DNA of 54,814 bases from an uncultured Candidatus Saccharibacteria bacterium. GTDB lineage: Bacteria; Patescibacteriota; Saccharimonadia; Saccharimonadales; Saccharimonadaceae. This document shows positions 17,311 to 24,641 of this stretch, piece after piece; the first letter of the stretch is position 1; every line of letters begins with the position of its first letter. Where the stretch lies: assembly GCA_938036785.1 (NCBI GenBank), contig CALHWE010000020.1, positions 1-54,814 of the forward strand, given 5' to 3'. The notes beneath the pieces are model-generated. The model had not been told where the DNA came from, did no database searches, and saw nothing but the letters and a program-made list of their open reading frames with translations. Made by a program: the position numbers and the translations under genes.

Positions 17311-18942
17311 GTGTCGCCATACGCTACCAATAGCCAAACTAGTACTGTTGTGCGAGTCAGCAGCGTTGTCTTTCCGCTTCTACTTTTCGCGTATAGCAAA
17401 CTCCTCGGTCTTGATGCAATGCAGCGCATCCCTGGGGCAGGTGAATGGTCTTTCTATGCAGCAGCCAGCGCTTGGCTTGCTCTTGGTCTCTACACCTGTT
17501 TCCGCCCGTCGCAGACGAATAAGCAGCGAGCGTGGCAACTCGGCTTGTATCATGGTCTCGCTGCGAGCTATCTGCTCAGTATATCTGGCGTAGCAGTGCC
17601 ATTCACTTGTGCGTGGTCGCTGTTTATGCTGGCGGCTTTTGCTTATGCTGGCTTCTCTGGGTGGCTACTCAGTGCACTCGTACTTTTTGTTACAGCAGCG
17701 CTTGATGCATTTTGGCTGACGCCACAAAGTATTGTTGATATTACCACAACAACGTTGGTGACCTTTATGCTTGGTGTGGTCATTGTTGCCCTCGCATATC
17801 GCCACAATCTCTACCGCTCGGCACTGCATACCAGTCGCGAGGCAATGACCTTGCAGCACGATCGGCTTCTGACGATTATTAACAATCTCGCGACCGCTAT
17901 TATTGCAACCGACCAGCAGGGCATTATCCAACTCTACAACGCTGCAACACTCGATTTGCTTGACACTAACACAAGCCCACATAGCAAGCTAATCGATACC
18001 ATCCTTCCACTGCGCGATAGTGCCAAGCAACCAGTCTATCTGACCCAGCTGCTTCACGCTGCAACCGTTACGCAAACACGCGATGATGTGTGGATGGAAG
18101 TATCGGGCGAGATGCTCCGTCTTAGTATCATATTTTCTCCAATACGTGCGATCAATACAATGAGTGATTCAAGTGATGGCTACGTCCTTATCCTGCGCGA
18201 CATTACGAAAGAAAAGTCGCTTGAAGAAGAGCGCGATGAGTTCATCAGTGTGGTGAGCCATGAGCTTCGCACTCCCTTGACGGCAGCCGAGGGGGCACTC
18301 AGCAATATCCAGCTCATGCTCCACCGGCGCGATATGCCGCAGCACACACTCAAAGACCACCTTGATGCAGCCCACGAGCAAGTCGTCTTCTTGGCCAAGA
18401 TGGTCAATGACCTCAGCACTCTTGCACAAGCAGAGCGTGGCGCCGCTGACATGCCAGAGCTACTTAATGTCCGCACGCTTATGGATGATCTCTACCATCA
18501 GTATCGTTCCCAGGCTGCCAAAAAGCAGCTTACTCTCACGCTCGAGACATCACCGCGGCTGGGCCATGTCGTCGCAAGCTCACTATATGTACGCGAGCTT
18601 ATCCAAAATCTCCTCTCTAATGCCCTCAAATACACCAAAGAAGGAGAGGTCCACCTCAGTGCGCGCAAGAAGGGTAATCGCATTATCATCGCTGTGCGCG
18701 ACACTGGCATTGGCATTAGCAAGAGCGACCAAGCACACATCCTCGAACGCTTCTGGCGCAGCGAAGACTACCGCACACGCGAGACTGGCGGCACTGGCCT
18801 TGGCCTCTACATTGCTGCCAAGCTCGCGCGCAAGCTCGGTACACGCATCGAGTTTACCAGTCAGCTTAATCATGGCTCAACCTTCTTCTTTGCGCTGCCA
18901 GCTGCACAACAAACGACACACGACAAGCACACGAATCCTTAG
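17311..18942 (+). CDS. Membrane sensor histidine kinase (orphan)
   Basis: A sensor kinase of 543 residues started at GTG 17311. About six membrane helices cover residues 15-175. A PAS domain (about 190-290, LTIINNLATAIIATDQQG) follows, then HisKA with SHELRTPLTAAEG (phospho-acceptor His317) and a HATPase_c domain with N box (QNLLSNALKY), G1 (DTGIGI) and G2 (GGTGLGLYIAAKL). There is no response regulator within the window, so it is an orphan here. The membrane part resembles integral sensing domains without an extracellular loop large enough for a ligand domain, so the signal is unknown. Overall a strong call. Confidence 0.93.
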   Translation: MSPYATNSQTSTVVRVSSVVFPLLLFAYSKLLGLDAMQRIPGAGEWSFYAAASAWLALGLYTCFRPSQTNKQRAWQLGLYHGLAASYLLSISGVAVPFTCAWSLFMLAAFAYAGFSGWLLSALVLFVTAALDAFWLTPQSIVDITTTTLVTFMLGVVIVALAYRHNLYRSALHTSREAMTLQHDRLLTIINNLATAIIATDQQGIIQLYNAATLDLLDTNTSPHSKLIDTILPLRDSAKQPVYLTQLLHAATVTQTRDDVWMEVSGEMLRLSIIFSPIRAINTMSDSSDGYVLILRDITKEKSLEEERDEFISVVSHELRTPLTAAEGALSNIQLMLHRRDMPQHTLKDHLDAAHEQVVFLAKMVNDLSTLAQAERGAADMPELLNVRTLMDDLYHQYRSQAAKKQLTLTLETSPRLGHVVASSLYVRELIQNLLSNALKYTKEGEVHLSARKKGNRIIIAVRDTGIGISKSDQAHILERFWRSEDYRTRETGGTGLGLYIAAKLARKLGTRIEFTSQLNHGSTFFFALPAAQQTTHDKHTNP

Positions 18943-19030
18943 TGATATATTCCCTTTAGAGAATAAAAAGCATATGTCCAAATCTGCCATGAGTAATAGC
19001 AGAAGTACAGTAAAAAACCATGTTTTATCC

Positions 19031-19060
19031 TTGACAACCCTCGCCATAGCGCGCTACACT
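19031..19060 (+). promoter_or_regulatory. Promoter of secE-nusG
   Basis: TTGACA (19031-19036) and TACACT (19055-19060), 18-nt spacing. The roughly 40-nt leader carries a hairpin, AGCCTG/CAGGCT (19071-19088), before the GGGGAG ribosome binding site. Whether the hairpin regulates is unknown. Confidence 0.75.
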
Positions 19061-19109
19061 AGGGCTTGACAGCCTGCAAAGACAGGCTATTAAATTTGGG
19101 GAGTATGCT

Positions 19110-19469
19110 GTGGCGAAACCAAGCAAAAAATCATCAACCAACCGCGTGACGCGCATCACCGCGCAAGACACCACGCCCACCAAAACCAAAACGTCAAAAG
19201 AAAAGACAACCTCTGTGGCATCAGTCAAAACCGAGGCCAAAGAACCAAAAGCAACTAAGCCAAAGCGTCAGCGCCGTGGCCCACTCTCAGCGATTCGCAA
19301 TTATTTTGCTGGAGCCTGGTATGAGCTCCGTATGGTGCGCTGGCCCGATCGCGCAACGACATGGAAAATGTCTGGTGCACTACTTGGCTTTATTGCAGTG
19401 TTTAGTGCAACGCTTTTGCTACTTGATGCTGCATTTAAATATCTATTTCAAATTATCCTGGGGAGGTAG
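19110..19469 (+). CDS. secE: Preprotein translocase subunit SecE
   Basis: Single-span SecE, clamp of the SecY channel; 119 residues started at GTG with GGGGAG 6 nt upstream. The first 65 residues are Thr/Lys-rich, low-complexity and much longer than in minimal SecE. The conserved part is the amphipathic helix YELRMVRWPDRATTWKMS and one membrane helix (LGFIAVFSATLLLLDAAFKY). The neighbour nusG, 3 nt downstream, matches the universal secE-nusG order. Confidence 0.92.
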   Translation: MAKPSKKSSTNRVTRITAQDTTPTKTKTSKEKTTSVASVKTEAKEPKATKPKRQRRGPLSAIRNYFAGAWYELRMVRWPDRATTWKMSGALLGFIAVFSATLLLLDAAFKYLFQIILGR

Positions 19470-19472
19470 ACA

Positions 19473-20018
19473 ATGACAAAAAAACGCTACGACAGCACAC
19501 GGCAATGGTACGCTATCCACACCTACAGTGGCTATGAAGAAAAGGTAGCCGATAGTATCCGCCAGCGCATTCAGGCCGTTGATATGGCCGACAAAATCTT
19601 CGATGCAATCGTCCCTAAGGAGAAGCAGATCCAGATCAAAAATGGCAAGCGCAAAGTCGTTGAAGTTAAGATTTTCCAAGGCTATGTCTTGGTCGAGATG
19701 AAGCTCACCGACGAGACATGGTACATTGTACGTAATACGCCTGGTGTCACAGGCTTTGTGGGGAGCGGCACCGAGCCAACCCCTGTAAGCGAGGCTGAAA
19801 TTAAGAAGATCAAGAAACGCATGGGCGTGGAAGACCCCAAGCATCAGATTGACTTTAGCGAAGGGGAAGTGGTCAGTATTATTGATGGGCCATTCAAAGA
19901 CTTCGATGGCACCGTGAGTGAGATCGACACCACCAAGGGCAAGCTCAAGGTAATGGTGAGTATGTTTGGCCGCGACACGCCAGTTGAGCTTGATGCGCTG
20001 CAGGTCAAGAAGGTATAA
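19473..20018 (+). CDS. nusG: Transcription termination/antitermination factor NusG
   Basis: NusG binds RNA polymerase and links it to Rho or the ribosome. It has 181 residues. The NGN domain runs from RQWYAIHTYSGYEEKVADSI to PGVTGFVGSG, and a C-terminal KOW domain is present (GEVVSIIDGPFKDFDGTVSE). The GGGGAGG before the ATG lies in the secE end. rplK follows after 93 nt. Confidence 0.97.
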   Translation: MTKKRYDSTRQWYAIHTYSGYEEKVADSIRQRIQAVDMADKIFDAIVPKEKQIQIKNGKRKVVEVKIFQGYVLVEMKLTDETWYIVRNTPGVTGFVGSGTEPTPVSEAEIKKIKKRMGVEDPKHQIDFSEGEVVSIIDGPFKDFDGTVSEIDTTKGKLKVMVSMFGRDTPVELDALQVKKV

Positions 20019-20111
20019 GCCTCACACGCAGTTTGCATTTGCATGAGCGATCCACTATAATAGCAACGTTACGCACTCAATACCAGTAGTAATTGAGTAA
20101 AAGGAAATATA

Positions 20112-20537
20112 ATGGCAAAAAAAGTTATCGGCAACCTGAAGCTTCGTATTCCAGCTGGCCGCGCCACCGCCGGACCACCCGTTGGTAGTACACTTGGTCA
20201 GTGGGGCTTGAATATGATGGACTTCATCAACCCATTTAATGACGCCACCAAGGCAGATATGGGTAAGGATGTTATTGTCCATATCCAAGTGTTTGAGGAC
20301 CGCACCTTTGCATGGCGCAGCCTCGGCCAGCCCGTTGATGATATGATCCGTGCTGCGATCGGCATCAAGAAGGGCAGTAGCAAGCCACACAGCGACAAGG
20401 TTGGGACGATCACCCGAGCGCAGCTTGAGGAAATCGCTCAGGCAAAAATGGAGCAACTCAACGCCATCAGTCTCGAAGGAGCTATCAAGACGGTGGCGGG
20501 TACTGCTCGCAGCATGGGCGTGGAAGTCACTGACTAA
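20112..20537 (+). CDS. rplK: 50S ribosomal protein L11
   Basis: uL11 of the GTPase-associated centre; 141 residues, typical length. N-terminal block LRIPAGRATAGPPVGSTLGQ and C-terminal TVAGTARSMGVEV are conserved. Unlike in most bacteria it is not followed by rplA: a terminator and two unrelated genes intervene. Its leader contains a TATAAT-like box (20056-20061), so it may also be expressed independently. Confidence 0.97.
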   Translation: MAKKVIGNLKLRIPAGRATAGPPVGSTLGQWGLNMMDFINPFNDATKADMGKDVIVHIQVFEDRTFAWRSLGQPVDDMIRAAIGIKKGSSKPHSDKVGTITRAQLEEIAQAKMEQLNAISLEGAIKTVAGTARSMGVEVTD

Positions 20538-20555
20538 TCTACTCGGCGCACATCA

Positions 20556-20583
20556 AAATACCTCTGCGTGCAGAGGTATTTTT
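20556..20583 (+). terminator. Terminator of rplK
   Basis: AAATACCTCTG/CAGAGGTATTT, 4-nt loop CGTG, then TT. Strong intrinsic terminator ending the secE-nusG-rplK unit. Confidence 0.9.
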
Positions 20584-20591
20584 GGTATAAA

Positions 20592-20621
20592 TTGACATAT
20601 TTTGCAATAGTATTCTACAAT
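20592..20621 (+). promoter_or_regulatory. Promoter of the four-cysteine membrane protein gene
   Basis: TTGACA (20592-20597) and TACAAT (20616-20621), 18-nt spacing. The start codon is 6 nt downstream, so the mRNA should be leaderless. Confidence 0.8.
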
Positions 20622-20627
20622 AACAGT

Positions 20628-21167
20628 ATGCGTAAACTCCTTCTCGACAAAATCTCTATACCAATCCTTATTCTTGGTGTGTTCGTCGTTGCGGCGATTG
20701 GCTGGTGGCTGTATGAGGGGACAATTGGTAGCTTCACAACGACGATCTTCTATGGGCGCTTCGATCGTGATGCAATTCGCCATATGGATGTGAGCTATCA
20801 GTCGGGGTATGCCACGAAGGGCTGGGATGGAAAGGACGGCCTTGTTATCGGCACTATCACTGACAAAGCGACGCGTGATCGCTTGCTAACTATTCAGCCC
20901 TTTACTGATTGCCCGCACGGTTGCTCAGGGTGGTACCATTACGGAGACAACCTCCCTCATCCTGAGTCGGTATTTCGGGACACCGCTATCCTTGGTAATC
21001 ATACTATTCCACCAAAGAAGTTTAGTGATCAAGCTCGAGCAGCCATCAGTAGTGACAACCGCTGCGTGGCACGCTATTCGTCAAGTCATCGCACCAACGA
21101 TGTATTTTGTTTTTCACCAAGCAGCGGGGCGTTTGTCTATGAGTTTGCTGAAATGAGTGGAATGTAG
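20628..21167 (+). CDS. Four-cysteine extracytoplasmic membrane-anchored protein, paralogue A
   Basis: A 179-residue protein with one N-terminal membrane helix (about 9-30, IPILILGVFVVAAIGWWLY) and an outside domain. It is clearly homologous to the protein at 41576-42094. Shared features are G(L/T)V(I/L)G(T/Y), QPF(T/A)DC, GCS with W, CVARY and a C-terminal FC(F/L)S with SGAF. The four cysteines, two in DCxxGCS and one each in CVARY and FCxS, could form two disulphides. The start is placed after the promoter -10 box, not at the upstream ATG 20568, which lies in the rplK terminator. Function unknown. Confidence 0.82.
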   Translation: MRKLLLDKISIPILILGVFVVAAIGWWLYEGTIGSFTTTIFYGRFDRDAIRHMDVSYQSGYATKGWDGKDGLVIGTITDKATRDRLLTIQPFTDCPHGCSGWYHYGDNLPHPESVFRDTAILGNHTIPPKKFSDQARAAISSDNRCVARYSSSHRTNDVFCFSPSSGAFVYEFAEMSGM

Positions 21168-21255
21168 ATAAATAGTATGCTAGTGTCAGTGAGAAAGAAA
21201 GCGATACTGCGTCGCCTTCAAATTAAGAAGCTATTGTAGCACAAGAGGAACGATT

Positions 21256-21771
21256 ATGAGTACAAGTACGTCATCCACCCACGTCCAGCAACCACAAAAT
21301 ATACCAGTGCGCCACACTAAGCAGATGATACGGCTATGGCTCATTTTTGTTATTGTTGCGCTGATATCAGAGGCGATATCATATATAGTCAATTACCCTA
21401 CAACCCACTACACACGAATAGCTCCAGTTTGGGCAGCTATCATAATCTTCGGTATGGACGCAATCTGCTTTGCGGCTGGCATGCTATGGCTTGGCCGCGG
21501 TAGGAGGCCTATTTCGCGCATCATCTATGGCTCAGCAGCGTTCTTAATGGGCGCATTTGCCTTCCAGGCTGGACATGGATTCATTCCCACCTCAATAACC
21601 ATAGCACTGAGCTTCCTTGTCGCGACGCTTGCTACCATTCCTCGCTTTCACGTGCGTCATTACAAGCAGGTAGAGATAGCTATAAGTATATTGATTATCG
21701 TTGGCGCACTTGGGCTAGCATGGGCGTTTCGTATTGTTAGTATGTATCATCCACCTCTGCAGATTCATTAA
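21256..21771 (+). CDS. Multi-span membrane protein of unknown function
   Basis: A 171-residue protein with a polar N-terminus of about 22 residues and five predicted membrane helices (about 25-45, 57-77, 88-105, 112-128, 140-160). No functional motif is visible. AGAGGAACG precedes the ATG. It follows the four-cysteine protein by 88 nt and may or may not be co-transcribed. It has the size and shape of the small membrane proteins at 33.1-34.8 kb but no convincing sequence match. Confidence 0.75.
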   Translation: MSTSTSSTHVQQPQNIPVRHTKQMIRLWLIFVIVALISEAISYIVNYPTTHYTRIAPVWAAIIIFGMDAICFAAGMLWLGRGRRPISRIIYGSAAFLMGAFAFQAGHGFIPTSITIALSFLVATLATIPRFHVRHYKQVEIAISILIIVGALGLAWAFRIVSMYHPPLQIH

Positions 21772-21789
21772 ATATCCAAGGATGCCAAA

Positions 21790-21833
21790 CAAATAAAATA
21801 AAAACCTCACGCCCGAAACATCCATAGCGTGAG
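21790..21833 (-). terminator. Terminator of tRNA-Pro
   Basis: Minus strand CTCACGC/GCGTGAG with a 14-nt loop followed by GTTTTTATTTTATTTG. Confidence 0.8.
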
Positions 21834-21853
21834 AGTAAGACATAAAGCAAAAA

Positions 21854-21929
21854 TGGTCGGGGTGACAAGACTTGAACTTGCGACCTCACGGCCCCCAGCC
21901 GTACGCGCTACCAGCTGCGCCACACCCCG
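21854..21929 (-). tRNA. tRNA-Pro (anticodon GGG)
   Basis: Acceptor CGGGGTG/CACCCCG, anticodon stem TACGG/CCGTG with loop CTGGGGG, T-loop TTCAAGT, encoded CCA. The first base pair C1-G72 is characteristic of tRNA-Pro. Confidence 0.94.
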
Positions 21930-21941
21930 ACAACGTCTCTC

Positions 21942-21971
21942 ATTATAGCACAATTGGTGACACGTGCTCAA
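21942..21971 (-). promoter_or_regulatory. Promoter of tRNA-Pro
   Basis: Minus strand TTGAGC (21966-21971) and TATAAT (21942-21947), 18-nt spacing, about 12 nt before the tRNA. Confidence 0.75.
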
Positions 21972-22035
21972 AATAACTACTCTGTTATTTTCACATTGTA
22001 CAAGCTTATTATCTCATGCTGCAGGGCCCATATAT

Positions 22036-22104
22036 GCTATACTAGAAAGGTTAATCAGTAATCGTGGGAGGCACCCAAGCCGCTTGCACCACAGAAAGGA
22101 CACT
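22036..22104 (+). promoter_or_regulatory. rplA promoter and structured leader, candidate L1 autoregulatory site
   Basis: TGCTATACT (22035-22043) is followed by a leader of about 55 nt. Its centre can fold by GTGG/CCAC with an inner GGC/GCC around the loop ACCCAA. L1 of other bacteria represses its own mRNA through an rRNA-like structure; that this hairpin does so here is inference. AGAAAGGA is the ribosome binding site. Confidence 0.5.
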
Positions 22105-23085
22105 ATGGCAAAAAAAGCCGATCTGCTTGAAAAAGCAGCAGAGCTGAAACTCGATGTTTCAGAAAAAAACACCATTGCGGAGATTGAAGCAGCCATCGCT
22201 GCAGCAAACGACAAGGATGTCATTGCTCAGCGCGAAGCCACTGTTGCAAAGGCTGGTAAGCGTAGCCAAAAGGCTCTCGACGAGGCCGAAGCGAAGGCTG
22301 AGAAAGAAGCCCGCAAAGAGGCTGGCGATACAACACCTCAGGGTGATGTCGATGCAGCTATCAAGAAAGGGTCCGCACCAAAGGTTCGCCCACTAATTGA
22401 GCGCCGCGGCAAGGCCTATCGTAAGCTAGCTGAGAAGGTTAAAAAAGATAAGGTGTACTCGCTAGACGAAGCACTCCAGCTTGCGACTGAGACCAACCCT
22501 GCTAAGTTTGATGCGAGTGTTGAGTTGCACGTCCGCCTTGGTGTTGATCCACGCCAGGCCGATCAAAATATCCGCTCGACAGTTGTCTTGCCACACGGTA
22601 CAGGTAAGACTGTTCGCGTTGCCGTCTTTGCACCAGAAGCTGAGGTTGCAACTGCTACCAAAGCAGGGGCAGACATTGCTGGCGAGGAGGCTATCATCAA
22701 GCTGCTCGACAAGGGCACGTTAGACTTTGACGTTTTGATCGCCACCCCGCAGTACATGCCAAAGCTTGGTAAATACGCCCGTCTGCTTGGGCCAAAGGGT
22801 CTGATGCCTAACCCAAAGAGCGGTACTGTAACAACCGACATTGCAACTGCCGTCACTGAGGCAAAAGCTGGTAAGGTAGAGTACCGCGTAGACAAGCAAG
22901 CCGCGATTCACCTCAGTATCGGCAAGGTAAGCTTTGGTACAGAGAAGCTCCGCGCTAACGCCGATGCCTTCTTCGCCAGCTTGCAAGCTCAAAAGCCAAG
23001 CTCACTTAAGGGTGTATATGTCAAATCCATCGCAGCTGCAACGACGATGGGGCCTGGCATCAAGGTTGAGCACAAACTCGACTAG
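22105..23085 (+). CDS. rplA: 50S ribosomal protein L1 with long N-terminal extension
   Basis: uL1 of the L1 stalk, 326 residues, against about 230 in most bacteria. The canonical part begins near residue 95 (GKAYRKLAEKVKKDKVYSLD) and includes VELHVRLGVDPRQADQNIR, LPHGTGKTVRVAVFA and GPKGLMPNPKSGTVT. The extra N-terminus starts with a helix-extended-helix-like stretch (ADLLEKAAELKLDVSEKNTI) and continues as a Lys/Glu/Ala-rich coiled-coil-like segment. The ATG at 22105 has a good ribosome binding site; a longer frame from 21964 runs through the tRNA-Pro promoter and is rejected. Confidence 0.95.
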   Translation: MAKKADLLEKAAELKLDVSEKNTIAEIEAAIAAANDKDVIAQREATVAKAGKRSQKALDEAEAKAEKEARKEAGDTTPQGDVDAAIKKGSAPKVRPLIERRGKAYRKLAEKVKKDKVYSLDEALQLATETNPAKFDASVELHVRLGVDPRQADQNIRSTVVLPHGTGKTVRVAVFAPEAEVATATKAGADIAGEEAIIKLLDKGTLDFDVLIATPQYMPKLGKYARLLGPKGLMPNPKSGTVTTDIATAVTEAKAGKVEYRVDKQAAIHLSIGKVSFGTEKLRANADAFFASLQAQKPSSLKGVYVKSIAAATTMGPGIKVEHKLD

Positions 23086-23109
23086 TAATAAGAGTATAGC
23101 ACTCGCCAT

Positions 23110-23143
23110 AATACTGCCAGTCGGGGAAGCTGGCAGTATTATT
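23110..23143 (+). terminator. Terminator of rplA
   Basis: Perfect 11-bp stem AATACTGCCAG/CTGGCAGTATT, 9-nt loop, then ATTTATG. Confidence 0.8.
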
Positions 23144-23228
23144 TATGTGCCTACCTATGCATGATATGATGGAATGAGTGGTGATACTCTCATACAATTC
23201 ATTCATCACCACAGCAATGGAGGTGCTT

Positions 23229-23738
23229 ATGAAAAAATATGTCTACTCGCTCGTTGGTAGTGTTGGTTATTTTGAGCGATTTTTGCAGCCACAGACACCA
23301 GAGCAGGTTGCACAAAAGGTGAGTGAGGCTATTGCTGACCCAACTGTCCTTGATGGCAACCGCTGCTTTAGTATCTGCGTGTGGGCCCTGCCAGATGGTA
23401 TTGCCCATCCAAAGAATGTACCAAAGGATAGCTTGGCTGATGGCTACTACATGCAATGTGCTGGGTCGAATACCGGCATGACTATAGAAGTGCGCGTGCC
23501 AGATCCAGACAATCACACGGCTCAGTATCCATATATCCACTATGTGATTGCCCGAAAGCCAGTGGCTGATAAAGAGCGATTCGTTCCACTCACCTGGCAG
23601 CACGATGGCGAATCATTTACGATTCGCATTCATCCAGAAGAGGTATTTACTGGAGAACAAGCTAGGCAGATCTTCACAGATTATATTACAAAGGGTGCTA
23701 TACCGTCTGAATCTGTTCTACGAAAAATTGATATATAG
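23229..23738 (+). CDS. Hypothetical protein, possibly Imm1-like immunity protein
   Basis: A 169-residue soluble protein, acidic to neutral, without signal peptide. GGAGGT lies 4 nt before ATG 23229; earlier starts lack a binding site. The C-terminal pattern (RIHPEEVFTGEQARQIFTDY, then ITKGAIPSESVL) recalls the end of Imm1-family immunity proteins of polymorphic toxin systems. That likeness is weak, the usual tryptophan is absent, and no toxin gene is adjacent. tmk follows 40 nt downstream on the same strand. Confidence 0.6.
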   Translation: MKKYVYSLVGSVGYFERFLQPQTPEQVAQKVSEAIADPTVLDGNRCFSICVWALPDGIAHPKNVPKDSLADGYYMQCAGSNTGMTIEVRVPDPDNHTAQYPYIHYVIARKPVADKERFVPLTWQHDGESFTIRIHPEEVFTGEQARQIFTDYITKGAIPSESVLRKIDI

Positions 23739-23778
23739 GACGTGGGGTATTTTGCAATGAAATTAAGAGGTCACATGA

Positions 23779-24456
23779 ATGACTCAGCATCAAGGTAACT
23801 ACATTGTCATTGAGGGAATTGATGGCACGGGCAAATCCACACAAGTGGAACTTCTCGCCAAACACTATCGAGCTCAAGGCCATTCAGTGACGATTGTTGA
23901 GGAGCCAAGCAGCGATAACCCAGCCCAGACTACGCCAATTGCTCACTACCTCCGCACCGTTATTAAGAACGGCAATCTCCGTCGCGATCCAGAGATCAAT
24001 CTTGCTCTGCTGAGTGCTGCCCGGCACGAACTATGGCAGCAGATTATTCAACCAGCGCTGGAGCGGGGCGAAACTGTCCTAGCGTCCCGTAATTATTTTT
24101 CGACACTCGCATATCAGGGGCATGGCGAAGGCCTGAGTCAAGAACATATTCGGCACATTACCGGCTTATTTACTAGTCAGCGTTACCTTACGCCAAATCA
24201 TCTCATCATCCTCGCACTCAACGATGAGAAGAAGCGTATGCATAGCATCCAGCAGAGAGGTACGCCTACCACAGCTCCCGACACTTTCGAAACACAAGGG
24301 AAAGACTTCCAGCAACGCGTCCACACAGGCTATCGTATGCTTGCAAAAGACTACCAGATGCCTATAATCCAGTGCATCAGCGATACTGGCAAACGTAAGT
24401 CTCCGCACGAGATACAGCGCGAGATCCTTTCGATTGTTAATGCAAATTACAAGTAA
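23779..24456 (+). CDS. tmk: Thymidylate kinase
   Basis: Phosphorylates dTMP to dTDP. 225 residues. P-loop EGIDGTGKST at residues 12-21, the substrate-binding EEPSSDNPAQTTPI in place of the usual REPGGT, and a DR-type motif position reading SRNYFSTLAYQG (the usual Asp-Arg is replaced by Ser-Arg). AAGAGGT precedes the start; a competing ATG at 23775 is in another frame. The stop codon overlaps the first bases of the terminator stem. The missing DR aspartate and altered P-loop neighbourhood suggest a divergent, but probably functional, kinase. Confidence 0.85.
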   Translation: MTQHQGNYIVIEGIDGTGKSTQVELLAKHYRAQGHSVTIVEEPSSDNPAQTTPIAHYLRTVIKNGNLRRDPEINLALLSAARHELWQQIIQPALERGETVLASRNYFSTLAYQGHGEGLSQEHIRHITGLFTSQRYLTPNHLIILALNDEKKRMHSIQQRGTPTTAPDTFETQGKDFQQRVHTGYRMLAKDYQMPIIQCISDTGKRKSPHEIQREILSIVNANYK

Positions 24457-24478
24457 AATACCCATGGGGCTATTTTAC
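24453..24478 (+). terminator. Terminator overlapping the tmk stop codon
   Basis: GTAAAATA/TATTTTAC with a 10-nt loop; the TAA stop of tmk is inside the left arm. No long U-run follows, so efficiency is uncertain. The next 160 bases contain no gene. Confidence 0.5.
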
Positions 24479-24641
24479 ACAGTAAAACCTTAGTGGAGAT
24501 CATCATACACACCTCTACACTTGCATAGCGCAAAACTCTCTGATATCGCGGCATTTACCCACTGTCTATAACAGTATAGACATGCTCTTCAGAGGTCAAC
24601 ACTTGTGATTTTTTAATATCTTTGCTACAGTTGTATGCACT

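Noticed and set aside
21964..22104. N-terminally extended start for rplA
   Set aside because: The extra codons run through the tRNA-Pro promoter and the rplA promoter/leader; ATG 22105 has the ribosome binding site.
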